DNA of 7,225 nt from JAEYZS01 sp031374125 (GCA_031374125.1 JANMFM010000190.1:1-7225); one strand, 5' to 3'; shown: positions 1 through 6,552, counted from the first letter of the stretch. The notes: a model not told the origin generated them from the sequence alone. A program made the numbers and translations.

Positions 1-84
1 AAGCCTATTTTGGGACGAATCGAAGAAGATCATTTACAAAGAGAAAAAATACTCCAGGAAGCCGAAAAAGCCTGTCGCATTTGA
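1..84 (+). CDS. C-terminal end of an unidentified gene (5' partial)
   Basis: The frame starting at base 1 stays open for 27 codons and ends in TGA at 82-84. The peptide, ending in EAEKACRI, is charged and looks helical. This is more protein-like than the basic, Ser/Thr-rich translation of the competing frame over the same bases. Its stop overlaps the TTG start of the following gene (TTGA), a typical arrangement for translational coupling. The start lies outside the window, so no family can be assigned. The alternative is that this stretch is non-coding or belongs to the next gene through a frameshift. Confidence 0.4.
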   Translation, partial: KPILGRIEEDHLQREKILQEAEKACRI

Positions 85-2411
85 CTACTTTGTTCTTTAC
101 AAATCTTTATGTGAATACAATTTCAGGACAGTACGGGAGTCGCAGCACGCCGGTGGTTAAGGATGGGAAGTCTATTCAGTATCTCAATGTGATTGAGAAC
201 AGACAATGGCTCATGACCCATGATGGTCTCTATGGAAAATGGAGAAATCGTTTTTTATCATGGGTTATCAGAAATAATCTAGACTCTCTAAAAATGGTAA
301 TGATGCTTGGACAAGCCGGAAAAGATGCGGGAGCAAATCTTGTGAATCATCTGGGTGGAAAAGTGACGGCAAGATCTAGTGTCGGTAGCGGAGAGCAATA
401 CAACGTACCGGTATTTAAAATGGTAGGAGCCGGTGGCAATAATGAGTGGGCAGTACCTTTAACCAAAGATGGTGAAGATGTTGCTCAAGTTCTCCTTCAA
501 AACCCAGCAGTTTTAAGTACTTTCAAAGATTCTTTAAATAAAAAAATTAAGGAACTAGAAGAGCAAGAAAGTTCTAAATCTATTCAATCACAAATTAGAA
601 TTCTAAAAAAACGTATAGCAGCTTTAGATAAACCTTTTGACTACAGAGATGCAGATCGTGAAACAACCGAAGGCATTAGCACCACGAACGCCAAAGAATT
701 GCTGGCAGCCAATGTTGAAGCCGCGACTCAATTGATGGTGTTCACGCGCGGTGGACCTCAAAAAAATGGAGTTCTTTATCCGGAACAATTTGGTGGCTGG
801 GATCTAGAAACCATGGAAGTGAATGGCAAAAAAACTAGATCTATCCAAGGATTAAGAATTCCGTGTGAAGGAAGTCAAGCCGGAGCTTGCGCCGGTGCAG
901 AATATATCACGGCCCCGGATGTTGTTTTTGTAGGAGCTCCTCATCCCACAGCTTTGAGCATGGGGGAGATGACCAGAAAAGGAAGTGCGGCCAAGAGCGT
1001 AGAAAAAGAACTACTCTCGCCTCTCAAAGAAGAACAATCCAGAGGTTGGGTTCCACCAGCTCCAGAAAAAAATCTCAGTTCTCGTTTCTTAGAAGGAAAG
1101 CCTTACTCTTATGGCAGAGGAATCATTCCACCAAGTCACGGTGATCCAGGAATAACAGATATGCGTTTGTTACCTGTATCAACAGCGCAACGTAGCGGCA
1201 GCAGTACCATTGTGATTGGAACAAGAGACAAGGCCCAGTTTTCAAAAGAAAAACTAAAGGAAATGGAAAAATCCACACCATCCAATGAAGATCTTGTGAA
1301 TAGTCATAATGTGCTCACGAGTCGTCCAAAGTTTGAATCATGGTTATTTAAATATGACCGTGGGCCATCCAAGAATTATGCAAAATTACTTTTTGAAACT
1401 CTAGATAAAAAGTCAGTTCTTTGGGTGAAGGCTCAGTATGATGATGAGGCTCAAGGCATTCTTAAAGAAAAACTCAAAGCAGGCATGTCTCTTGATGAGC
1501 AAGACGATGTGTATTTAAAAACTGTGGGTATCATGTTTGATAAATATGGAATCGATGCCTTCAATTTTAAATCTCACCCAGAGGCAGGGCTCTTTGGACA
1601 TTACCGTGGAACGTTTAAAAGTCCGCGCGTGGTGATTCTTGCCGATCCCCATGGTTACGATAGCTTTATCACTTCAAAGGCGGCCACTGGCGAAAGAGGC
1701 CAGTACCTGAATGGTTTAATGAACGATCTTGGCGTGGGAAGTGATTATCTAGTGCTCAGTACCGTTCCCATGATGATGGATGGGGCGACAAGTGAAGAGT
1801 GGACAGCGGTTTTGGAAAGTACCCAGAATTACCGCGATCAACTTTTTAAAGAAATTTTATCCCAAGGTACGCCAGACTTATTGATTGCGGATGGCCCAAA
1901 TGCGGCCAAAGAATTAAAACGCATGGGTTATAATTTTATCACAATAGAATCAACTGGCCAAGCGGACTCAGGATTCAAAGAGGCTGGAGTAAAAATCGCA
2001 CAACAAAAAGCTTTCGCAAATGCCTCAGAAATTTCCGGAGCAAGAGTGGATATCCCACGTGATCATCTCACTTGGATTGCCAGAGTTTGGGAAGGTACGT
2101 CTGGGGATCGCGTGATCACCGCTGATGATAAAGAAAACAAAGGAAAAGCTTTTGCCATCGTCGCTCCAAATTGGGCAAGATTTGCCGAAGTTCACTTTAC
2201 AAAAGAAGAGCAGTCTACAATCTCAGAGCTTGTGAATAGACTTGTGCTATCGGGAGAACCGTTGCCTGGGGAAAGTGTAGCAGACTTTATCGAGCGCCGT
2301 TCGACGTGCATTTCCTTGGCCGAATACAAAGAACGAAAAGAAAAAAAGAAATGTGAATTGAATTCCCCGCTACAATTTCCAGGAGTCCTTAAGGACTCCG
2401 GTTCTTTTTAA
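81..2411 (+). CDS. Large protein with a C-terminal uracil-DNA glycosylase-like region
   Basis: This is a 776-residue protein of uncertain function. Residues about 150-184 are a Lys/Glu-rich probable coiled coil. Residues 516-563 (RVVILADPHGYDSF, then GERGQYLNGLMNDLG and a YLVLSTVP strand) follow the order seen in the first half of the UDG superfamily fold: a strand with an Asp/Pro loop, a G..GQ.L helix, then a strand ending near Pro. Residues 598-612 (PDLLIADGPNAAKEL) resemble the later strand-helix of that fold, and a WEGTSGDR motif sits at 670-677. If this is right, the ancestral activity is uracil excision from DNA, but the canonical catalytic motifs are not clear and the protein is about three times the usual UDG length. 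The first 500 residues are unrecognised. The start is doubtful: TTG81 has no well-spaced ribosome site, GTG111 and ATG213 are alternatives, and the frame is open to the window edge. No signal peptide or membrane segment is evident. Confidence 0.6.
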   Translation: MTTLFFTNLYVNTISGQYGSRSTPVVKDGKSIQYLNVIENRQWLMTHDGLYGKWRNRFLSWVIRNNLDSLKMVMMLGQAGKDAGANLVNHLGGKVTARSSVGSGEQYNVPVFKMVGAGGNNEWAVPLTKDGEDVAQVLLQNPAVLSTFKDSLNKKIKELEEQESSKSIQSQIRILKKRIAALDKPFDYRDADRETTEGISTTNAKELLAANVEAATQLMVFTRGGPQKNGVLYPEQFGGWDLETMEVNGKKTRSIQGLRIPCEGSQAGACAGAEYITAPDVVFVGAPHPTALSMGEMTRKGSAAKSVEKELLSPLKEEQSRGWVPPAPEKNLSSRFLEGKPYSYGRGIIPPSHGDPGITDMRLLPVSTAQRSGSSTIVIGTRDKAQFSKEKLKEMEKSTPSNEDLVNSHNVLTSRPKFESWLFKYDRGPSKNYAKLLFETLDKKSVLWVKAQYDDEAQGILKEKLKAGMSLDEQDDVYLKTVGIMFDKYGIDAFNFKSHPEAGLFGHYRGTFKSPRVVILADPHGYDSFITSKAATGERGQYLNGLMNDLGVGSDYLVLSTVPMMMDGATSEEWTAVLESTQNYRDQLFKEILSQGTPDLLIADGPNAAKELKRMGYNFITIESTGQADSGFKEAGVKIAQQKAFANASEISGARVDIPRDHLTWIARVWEGTSGDRVITADDKENKGKAFAIVAPNWARFAEVHFTKEEQSTISELVNRLVLSGEPLPGESVADFIERRSTCISLAEYKERKEKKKCELNSPLQFPGVLKDSGSF
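2382..2409 (+). terminator. Intrinsic terminator overlapping the end of the UDG-like gene
   Basis: A perfect 18-base palindrome (2382-2399; arms GGAGTCC and GGACTCC around TTAA) is followed at once by GGTTCTTTTT. This is the standard stem plus U-tract of a rho-independent terminator. It lies within the last codons of the preceding gene, whose TAA stop (2409-2411) is at the end of the T tract. Read on the minus strand there is no T tract after the stem, so it probably does not serve the convergent OsmC gene. Confidence 0.8.
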
Positions 2412-2444
2412 GAAGGTAGCAAATTAGAGTAAATATTTAAAATT

Positions 2445-2855
2445 TTAATTCCAAATAAACTCTTCGATGACTTCAATCGTTGGATCGAGGCTGAGTCTTA
2501 CGGGACAGTTCTTTCCAACTCTTTCTAAAAAATGCCTTTTGTTTTCGGGAATGCCTGCGGGCATTTCGATTTTTACGGTGAGTCTTGAAATCTTTCTGGG
2601 ATCCACTTGCATTTCTTTGGTCGCCGAAAACTTTGCCCCGCGAATATCAATAGGTAAATCATTTTTTTCTATAGCGATGGCCATGGTCGTAAGAATGCAA
2701 CTTCCGAGGGCGGCACACATCAGATCGGTCGGGGAGAATGCTTCGCCTTTTCCCTTATTGTCCTTCGGAGCATCCGTATTGATTTTTGTTTGCGAAGGTC
2801 CATGAGTGAGTTCGCAACGCTTTTCGCCTTTATAAATTCCCTCCATCTGAACCAT
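2445..2855 (-). CDS. OsmC/Ohr family peroxiredoxin
   Basis: This is a 136-residue cytoplasmic protein of normal length for the OsmC/Ohr superfamily. These proteins reduce organic hydroperoxides with a cysteine pair, usually recycled by lipoylated or other dithiols. The hallmark motifs are present: EAFSPTDLM at 38-46, the peroxidatic cysteine C53 in ALGSC, and the resolving cysteine C117 in GKNCPVRLSL. It reads as a YhfA-like/general OsmC member rather than a confident Ohr or OsmC orthologue, so no symbol is given. The ATG start is supported by a strong Shine-Dalgarno (complement of 2861-2866, AGGGAGA, five bases from ATG). It is transcribed alone, convergent with the UDG-like gene and divergent from the TIGR02147 regulator. 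No oxidative-stress regulator gene is adjacent, so control by a nearby OhrR cannot be claimed. Confidence 0.93.
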   Translation of the reverse strand: MVQMEGIYKGEKRCELTHGPSQTKINTDAPKDNKGKGEAFSPTDLMCAALGSCILTTMAIAIEKNDLPIDIRGAKFSATKEMQVDPRKISRLTVKIEMPAGIPENKRHFLERVGKNCPVRLSLDPTIEVIEEFIWN

Positions 2856-2907
2856 AACGATCTCCCTTCAATAAAGATTCATTATTTAAGAATGACAGAA
2901 GAGATGC

Positions 2908-2936
2908 AAGATATAAATTATTCATAGTGAGTCCAA
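2908..2936 (-). promoter_or_regulatory. Candidate sigma-70-type promoter of the OsmC gene
   Basis: Read on the minus strand, TTGGAC (complement of 2931-2936) is followed after 17 bases by TATCTT (complement of 2908-2913). Matches to consensus are 4 of 6 at -10 and 4 of 6 at -35, with ideal spacing. Transcription would begin about 45 bases before the start codon. The same spacer also carries a plus-strand TATAAA (2912-2917), so divergent promoters may overlap here. This is prediction from consensus only. Confidence 0.35.
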
Positions 2937-2999
2937 GCTGGCTTCACTTTGAGTACAAAAAAATTGTTGTGCGTCATTCTGAATGTTACAACCCTCTTT

Positions 3000-3773
3000 A
3001 TGAAATTAACAACCAACCAAACAACTAATTTAAGAATAGAACTACAAAAAGAGTTTGTTCGCCGTCGTAAGGTGAATGCCAATTACTCGATGAGAGCTTA
3101 CGCTAAAGCGCTAGATATCAATCAGTCTTTTTTATCCAAGATAATGAATGGACAAAGATCGATCAGCCCAACCATTGCGGAAAGAATCGTACCAAAGCTT
3201 AAAATCAAAGCTACGGCCGTCCCTTTGTTTCTTTATCCCTATTATGACATGGAGAGTGTTCAGTACAGTCAGATGGCAGAGGATGAGGTCAGCATTTTGT
3301 CGGAGTGGGCACACTTTGCGATTTTAGAATTAATCAAAACTAAAAATTTTAAATCCGATGCAAAGTGGATGGCAAGTCGGTTAGCTCTTCATCATCAAGA
3401 GATACAAGACTGTTTGGAACGTTTAACTCGAATGGAATTTATCTCTATAGAAAAAACGAAAATCAAACTACTTAAACCCAATAACAATTGGACCAATAAC
3501 GTTTCCACGACGATTGCAAGGCAAGAGTTGCAAAAGGAGTTACTCAAAAAAGCTCACAATGCGGTGGAGTCTGTTGAATTCTCTAAACGTGAGAATGTTT
3601 CGTTAACCGTGTCGATCACCAAAGATCGCTTGCCAGAATTTAAAGAACGCATAAATAAATTAAGAGACGAGCTTGATGCCTACTTCCAACCTTCCTCTGA
3701 TCGAGAAAAGTTTGATGAAGTTTATCAGCTTACAATTGCCTTTTTTCCTTTAACCCAAGAATTAAAAAAATAA
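3000..3773 (+). CDS. TIGR02147 family regulator (HTH plus DUF4423)
   Basis: This is a likely DNA-binding transcription regulator of the TIGR02147/DUF4423 family, which is amplified in Bdellovibrionota and Fibrobacter; its target genes and signals are largely unknown. From ATG3000 it has 257 residues. Residues about 29-70 form a Cro/XRE-like helix-turn-helix (AYAKALDINQSFLSKIMNGQ region). Residues about 105-255 form the DUF4423 part, containing HFAILELIKTKNF, a helical LERLTRMEFI segment and the family-typical ending YQLTIAFFPLT. A longer reading from TTG2949 adds 17 residues (274 in all). I prefer ATG3000 because the family usually starts a few residues before the helix region and the added stretch looks untypical. 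Neither start has a clear Shine-Dalgarno. It heads an operon, with the next gene beginning 27 bases after its stop. Control of its own operon is inferred from position. Confidence 0.88.
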   Translation: MKLTTNQTTNLRIELQKEFVRRRKVNANYSMRAYAKALDINQSFLSKIMNGQRSISPTIAERIVPKLKIKATAVPLFLYPYYDMESVQYSQMAEDEVSILSEWAHFAILELIKTKNFKSDAKWMASRLALHHQEIQDCLERLTRMEFISIEKTKIKLLKPNNNWTNNVSTTIARQELQKELLKKAHNAVESVEFSKRENVSLTVSITKDRLPEFKERINKLRDELDAYFQPSSDREKFDEVYQLTIAFFPLTQELKK

Positions 3774-3800
3774 AATTACTAAAAAATAGGAGAACTAATT

Positions 3801-4913
3801 ATGAATATAAAAAATTTAATTAAGATAGCTTTGGCATGTGCCATGTTCTACGCGAGTCCAAGTGTTTACGCTGCGGAACCCAGCGAGCGACCTGTGCCGA
3901 AAGGCCAAGGCGGAAACGGTCAGGGTGGTGGAGGCATTACGCGCAATGGTCGCTACATGACTTTTTACAGTGCGGGTTTTTATACTGAGCCTCTGGAAGC
4001 AACTTCAGATGAAGTTCCACAGCTGGCGCAGTTGATTCATTTTTTCAATACTAACGCTTATATAAGTGAACTCACAAAAGTGAAGTATGCTTCAAAGCTA
4101 ATGCCTTCATCGGTTAGAAAGTACTACCGAGTGCAAGCCAATACATTTACTCCGGAGGTTCGAGCGAGATTACTTGAGGAATATGGTCGTGTGATGAAGG
4201 TCAATGTGAACGAAGTGGCTCTTTTTGCGATCACGGATACTGAGAATGGAACAACTTATCTCTTCCCAGAGTATTTCAGTTTAAAGCCAACGGAACAACA
4301 GGCAATTCTCTTTCATGAGATCTACTGGTTGATCAATCCAAAAGCCACGTATGCGCAAGTGATTGATGCTGAAATGTCTTTTCAAGCTCACATTGAAAAT
4401 CTCTCATCTCCTGAGAAATTAGTTCGTTGGCTAAAAACATCTGGAACTCACGGTGATGTACTCATTTCGGCAATCAAATCAGATTTGAAAACAGGAGCTA
4501 TGAATGGTTTAGTGAAAGACGATAATATCTCAATTTTAAATTTGTTAGGAACTCAGTTTATAAATTGTAAAAAGAGAGGTTTGGGACAAGAGTGTACCCC
4601 ATTTATTAGTACTCATGTGTATGCTTTAAGTCAACGATACCCTAATTCATTATTTATTAAAGTCTATTCTGAAAGTGTGAACGGAAACAGACTAAAAATA
4701 AATGTCAATAATTATAAGTCTCTTCTTTTTGACGAGTTTGATTTAAAGAACCTATTCGATAGATATATTTTGGCAGCACTACCTAAAGAAAGTTTAAGCT
4801 TATCCAGCATAGATTATTCAGGAGGCTCCGAATTTATTATGGATATGATTTCGAATCCACCACGTAATTACTTTAGAGGAAAAATAAAATTCAATTTAAA
4901 TAACCAAAATTAA
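3801..4913 (+). CDS. Exported protein of unknown function, partner of the TIGR02147 regulator
   Basis: This 370-residue protein is not recognised as a named family. Residues 1-24 are a Sec signal peptide: a Lys-containing start, a hydrophobic core, and probable cleavage at VYA/AEP. The mature protein begins with a Pro/Gly-rich stretch (about 30-45, GQGGNGQGGGG). A compact region follows whose most notable motif is LFHEIYWLI (H172, E173) ahead of a helical segment, resembling zinc-peptidase helices but lacking the second histidine of HExxH. The C-terminal half has two close cysteines, C256 and C265, that could form a disulfide in the periplasm. There is no membrane segment or clear lipobox after the signal. 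A good Shine-Dalgarno (AGGAGA, 3788-3793) fixes the ATG start. It is placed between the regulator (27 bases) and a second exported protein (9 bases), so all three are probably co-transcribed. The periplasmic, surface or secreted location cannot be resolved. Confidence 0.85.
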   Translation: MNIKNLIKIALACAMFYASPSVYAAEPSERPVPKGQGGNGQGGGGITRNGRYMTFYSAGFYTEPLEATSDEVPQLAQLIHFFNTNAYISELTKVKYASKLMPSSVRKYYRVQANTFTPEVRARLLEEYGRVMKVNVNEVALFAITDTENGTTYLFPEYFSLKPTEQQAILFHEIYWLINPKATYAQVIDAEMSFQAHIENLSSPEKLVRWLKTSGTHGDVLISAIKSDLKTGAMNGLVKDDNISILNLLGTQFINCKKRGLGQECTPFISTHVYALSQRYPNSLFIKVYSESVNGNRLKINVNNYKSLLFDEFDLKNLFDRYILAALPKESLSLSSIDYSGGSEFIMDMISNPPRNYFRGKIKFNLNNQN

Positions 4914-4922
4914 GGAAAAAAT

Positions 4923-5438
4923 ATGAAAAACAAATTATTAATTATGATCTTGTCAGTAGCAGCGATGAACGCCGAAGCCAGAAATATTCACCACGGTGAT
5001 AATAATTATTACGAATTCAACCGCAGGTATTTTATTTATAATCACAGCAGCTGTGTTTCAGAGTACATCACAAAACTCAGTGAAAAAGAAAGCGTTGCGG
5101 AATCTTGCAAGCAAGATCAAAGTTTGCAACTTGCTTGGGCCACGCAAAACTACCCCAACTTGCACGAAAACCCTCGCCGAGTTCAATACTGGGAAGGCCG
5201 CTATTCCAAAGTACTGGCTACAACAAGCACTTATTTGCGTGAACTTGTGGACAGCTGCCGCGGAAGAATCCTCTCAAAAATGAATTTTACGCAAACTGAT
5301 GAGAGGGCGGTGCAATACGAAATTACTAACCCCAACCTATCCCCAGCCATAAAAGAATCCTTTATGCTGGTTCCAATGACTGAGGATGAGGCAAGACAGG
5401 AGCTGGCAGAGGCTCAAAAGAGATGCTTCGCAAAATAA
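4923..5438 (+). CDS. Small exported four-cysteine protein of unknown function
   Basis: This 171-residue protein belongs to no family I recognise. Residues 1-19 form a signal peptide (KNK, then a hydrophobic LLIMILSVAAM core, cleavage probably at AEA/RN). The mature part starts with a His/Asn/Tyr-rich segment. It is then mostly helical and hydrophilic, with four cysteines (C44, C62, C112, C168), an even number consistent with two disulfides in the periplasm or outside the cell. The start is set by AAGGAA at 4912-4917, just after the preceding stop, and the nine-base gap makes co-translation with the 370-residue exported gene likely. It is the last gene before a long inverted repeat. A role as partner or accessory of the preceding exported protein is inference from the operon alone. 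Confidence 0.83.
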   Translation: MKNKLLIMILSVAAMNAEARNIHHGDNNYYEFNRRYFIYNHSSCVSEYITKLSEKESVAESCKQDQSLQLAWATQNYPNLHENPRRVQYWEGRYSKVLATTSTYLRELVDSCRGRILSKMNFTQTDERAVQYEITNPNLSPAIKESFMLVPMTEDEARQELAEAQKRCFAK

Positions 5439-5450
5439 TCAAAATAATGT

Positions 5451-5479
5451 TTAACTTACTTGCCACTTTAGGACATAAT
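5451..5479 (+). promoter_or_regulatory. Candidate promoter of the cold-shock gene
   Basis: TTAACT (5451-5456) is followed after 17 bases by CATAAT (5474-5479), matching the sigma-70 consensus at 4 of 6 and 5 of 6 positions. Transcription would start near 5486, giving a leader of about 40 bases. The -10 lies in a 13-base palindrome (5473-5485, ACATAA-T-TTATGT), which could be an operator. It is predicted by consensus only. Confidence 0.45.
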
Positions 5480-5500
5480 TTATGTTCTATGAGTGGCAAG
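5459..5500 (+). repeat. Long inverted repeat upstream of the cold-shock gene
   Basis: Perfect nine-base arms CTTGCCACT (5459-5467) and AGTGGCAAG (5492-5500) enclose a second inverted repeat around 5479 (GGACATAA against TTATGTTC, 5471-5487). Together they could fold as one long hairpin with a small internal loop. The bases that follow (GTGCCATTCTT) are not a U tract, so it is not a classic terminator for the upstream operon. It may be an operator overlapping the promoter, or an RNA structure if transcription begins upstream. Confidence 0.65.
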
Positions 5501-5526
5501 GTGCCATTCTTAAACAGTGAGAGAAT

Positions 5527-5724
5527 ATGCAAACAGGTAAAGTGAAGTTTTTTAATGCAGGTAAAGGTTTCGGATTTATTACGCCAGACGACGGTGGTAA
5601 AGACGTTTTTGTTCACGCTAACGACATCGGCGGGATTCAACTTAATGAAGGCGATAAAGTTCAGTTCGAAATTGGCCAAGGCAAAAAAGGCCCACAAGCT
5701 AATAACGTAAAAGTGGTTAACTAA
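5527..5724 (+). CDS. Cold-shock domain protein (CspA family)
   Basis: This is a 65-residue single cold-shock domain protein, the usual length for the family. It binds single-stranded RNA or DNA and is expected to act as an RNA chaperone in the cytoplasm. RNP1 is KGFGFI (13-18) and RNP2 is VFVHA (27-31). The aromatic residues F8, F15, F17 and F28 form the expected binding face; F8 stands where many members have Trp, and A31 stands where Phe is common. The ATG has only a modest GAGAG at 5519-5523 as ribosome site. It appears to have its own promoter and a structured upstream region, so it is probably not simply the fourth gene of the exported-protein operon. Whether it is cold-induced or constitutive cannot be told from sequence. 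Confidence 0.96.
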   Translation: MQTGKVKFFNAGKGFGFITPDDGGKDVFVHANDIGGIQLNEGDKVQFEIGQGKKGPQANNVKVVN

Positions 5725-5734
5725 TATACGCGCA

Positions 5735-5782
5735 GCGTAAAGTGAAGTGCATACGGCTTAGGTCTTACGCACTTCACCACGC
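5735..5782. terminator. Hairpin between the convergent cold-shock and kinase genes
   Basis: Nine-base arms GTGAAGTGC (5742-5750) and GCACTTCAC (5769-5777), flanked by GCGT (5735-5738) and ACGC (5779-5782), make a stable stem. An alternative pairing of GCGTAA (5735-5740) with TTACGC (5765-5770) competes with it. The position between two converging 3' ends suggests a shared terminator, but neither strand has a good T tract after the stem. It could instead mark a mRNA end or a factor-dependent stop. Confidence 0.45.
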
Positions 5783-5793
5783 TAAATCTGAAC

Positions 5794-5836
5794 ATACTAA
5801 ATATAAAATACTAAATTTTAAAATACTAAATATAAA
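5794..5836. repeat. Three AT-rich tandem repeats
   Basis: Three consecutive units start with ATACTAAAT: 5794-5807 (14 bases), 5808-5822 (15 bases, with TTTT in place of TAT) and 5823-5836 (14 bases, identical to the first). They end two bases before the stop codon of the kinase gene. The last unit also forms a CTAAAT/ATTTAG hairpin (5826-5842). The copies probably arose by slippage. No function is evident. Confidence 0.75.
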
Positions 5837-5838
5837 AT

Positions 5839-6552
5839 TTAGATCTGAAAATAAAAAGTAGTACCTGAATTTACTTTTGAATCAAACCAAATAGCACCAT
5901 TGTGCAAATCAATAATTTTTTTTGAAATAGGTAAACCCATTCCTATGCCACTGTATTTCTCTTGATTGTGCAAGAGTTCAAAGGGTGTAAATAAATATTG
6001 CGCGTGGGCCATGTCAAATCCAACGCCGTTGTCTTGAATAAAAAAGGCATTTCCTTTAGGTGTTGTGGTAGAGCCAATTTGAATTTTTACAGTTTCATTT
6101 TTTGATGCAAATTTAAGAGCGTTATCTATTAGGTTTTCCAGCATAACAGTAATAAGAGTTTTATCGCCCTGGGCTTTGAGGTTTGGTGTTATAAGGATAT
6201 CAATTGGCTTAGAATGAATATTTTTTCTATTACTCACGATGCTTGAACAAACTTCTGTACAGATTCTGGTTAAGTCCAATTCGCAAACTTGAATTTTTCT
6301 TTCGCTCAAGCGAGTATAGGTCAACATACTGTCGATAAGTAGCTGTGTGCGTTGAGCAACTCCAATAATTTTTTTAATGTTAGTTTTAATATTAGATATA
6401 GCAGAGTCATCAAAGACTTGTGGGGACTGGTCCAAGAGCAGGTTGCTGAACCCTATGATACTTCGAATTGGTGAGCGTAAGTCATGGGATATGAAGCGAG
6501 TTAGATTTTCTAAATCCTCCGTTGCAACTTCCAAGGGAGACTTAGGTGTCAT
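5839..6552 (-). CDS. Soluble histidine kinase without sensor domain
   Basis: This 237-residue protein has only the catalytic core of a sensor histidine kinase. The HisKA dimerisation part carries the phosphorylated histidine H23 in FISHDLRSP. The HATPase_c part has the N box LENLIDNALKF (N140, N144), G1 box DNGVGF (174-179), F box LFTPFELL (187-194) and G2 box GIGMGL (202-207). All key residues are present, so it should be active. The SHDLRSP H-box and the C-terminal TFYF pattern resemble phytochrome-type kinases. There is no transmembrane segment, PAS, GAF or HAMP domain, so its input must come from a partner protein or a small molecule. Its ATG (6550-6552) lies inside the last codons of the REC-PilZ gene, an 11-base overlap. 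The ribosome site upstream is poor, so translation is probably coupled. Its likely partner is that response regulator. Confidence 0.93.
   Translation of the reverse strand: MTPKSPLEVATEDLENLTRFISHDLRSPIRSIIGFSNLLLDQSPQVFDDSAISNIKTNIKKIIGVAQRTQLLIDSMLTYTRLSERKIQVCELDLTRICTEVCSSIVSNRKNIHSKPIDILITPNLKAQGDKTLITVMLENLIDNALKFASKNETVKIQIGSTTTPKGNAFFIQDNGVGFDMAHAQYLFTPFELLHNQEKYSGIGMGLPISKKIIDLHNGAIWFDSKVNSGTTFYFQI

Noticed and set aside
887..1144. Plus-strand 85-codon frame inside the UDG-like gene
   Set aside because: It is a basic, low-complexity translation within a longer well-supported gene.
2467..2805. Open frame on the plus strand across the OsmC gene
   Set aside because: It lies antisense to a gene with clear OsmC motifs, and its translation shows no family features.
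3828..3840. Lipobox at C13 (ALAC) of the 370-residue protein
   Set aside because: It lies too early in the signal peptide, and the hydrophobic core continues past it to a better VYA/AEP cleavage site.
4996..5283. Second plus-strand frame inside the 171-residue gene
   Set aside because: The enclosing frame has a signal peptide, ribosome site and even cysteine count; this one has none of these.
5362..5697. Minus-strand open frame of 111 codons over the cold-shock gene
   Set aside because: It is the antisense shadow of the cold-shock gene and the end of the 171-residue gene, with no start context or motif.
5794..5836. CRISPR-like array
   Set aside because: The units are directly adjacent with no spacers, and no cas gene is present.
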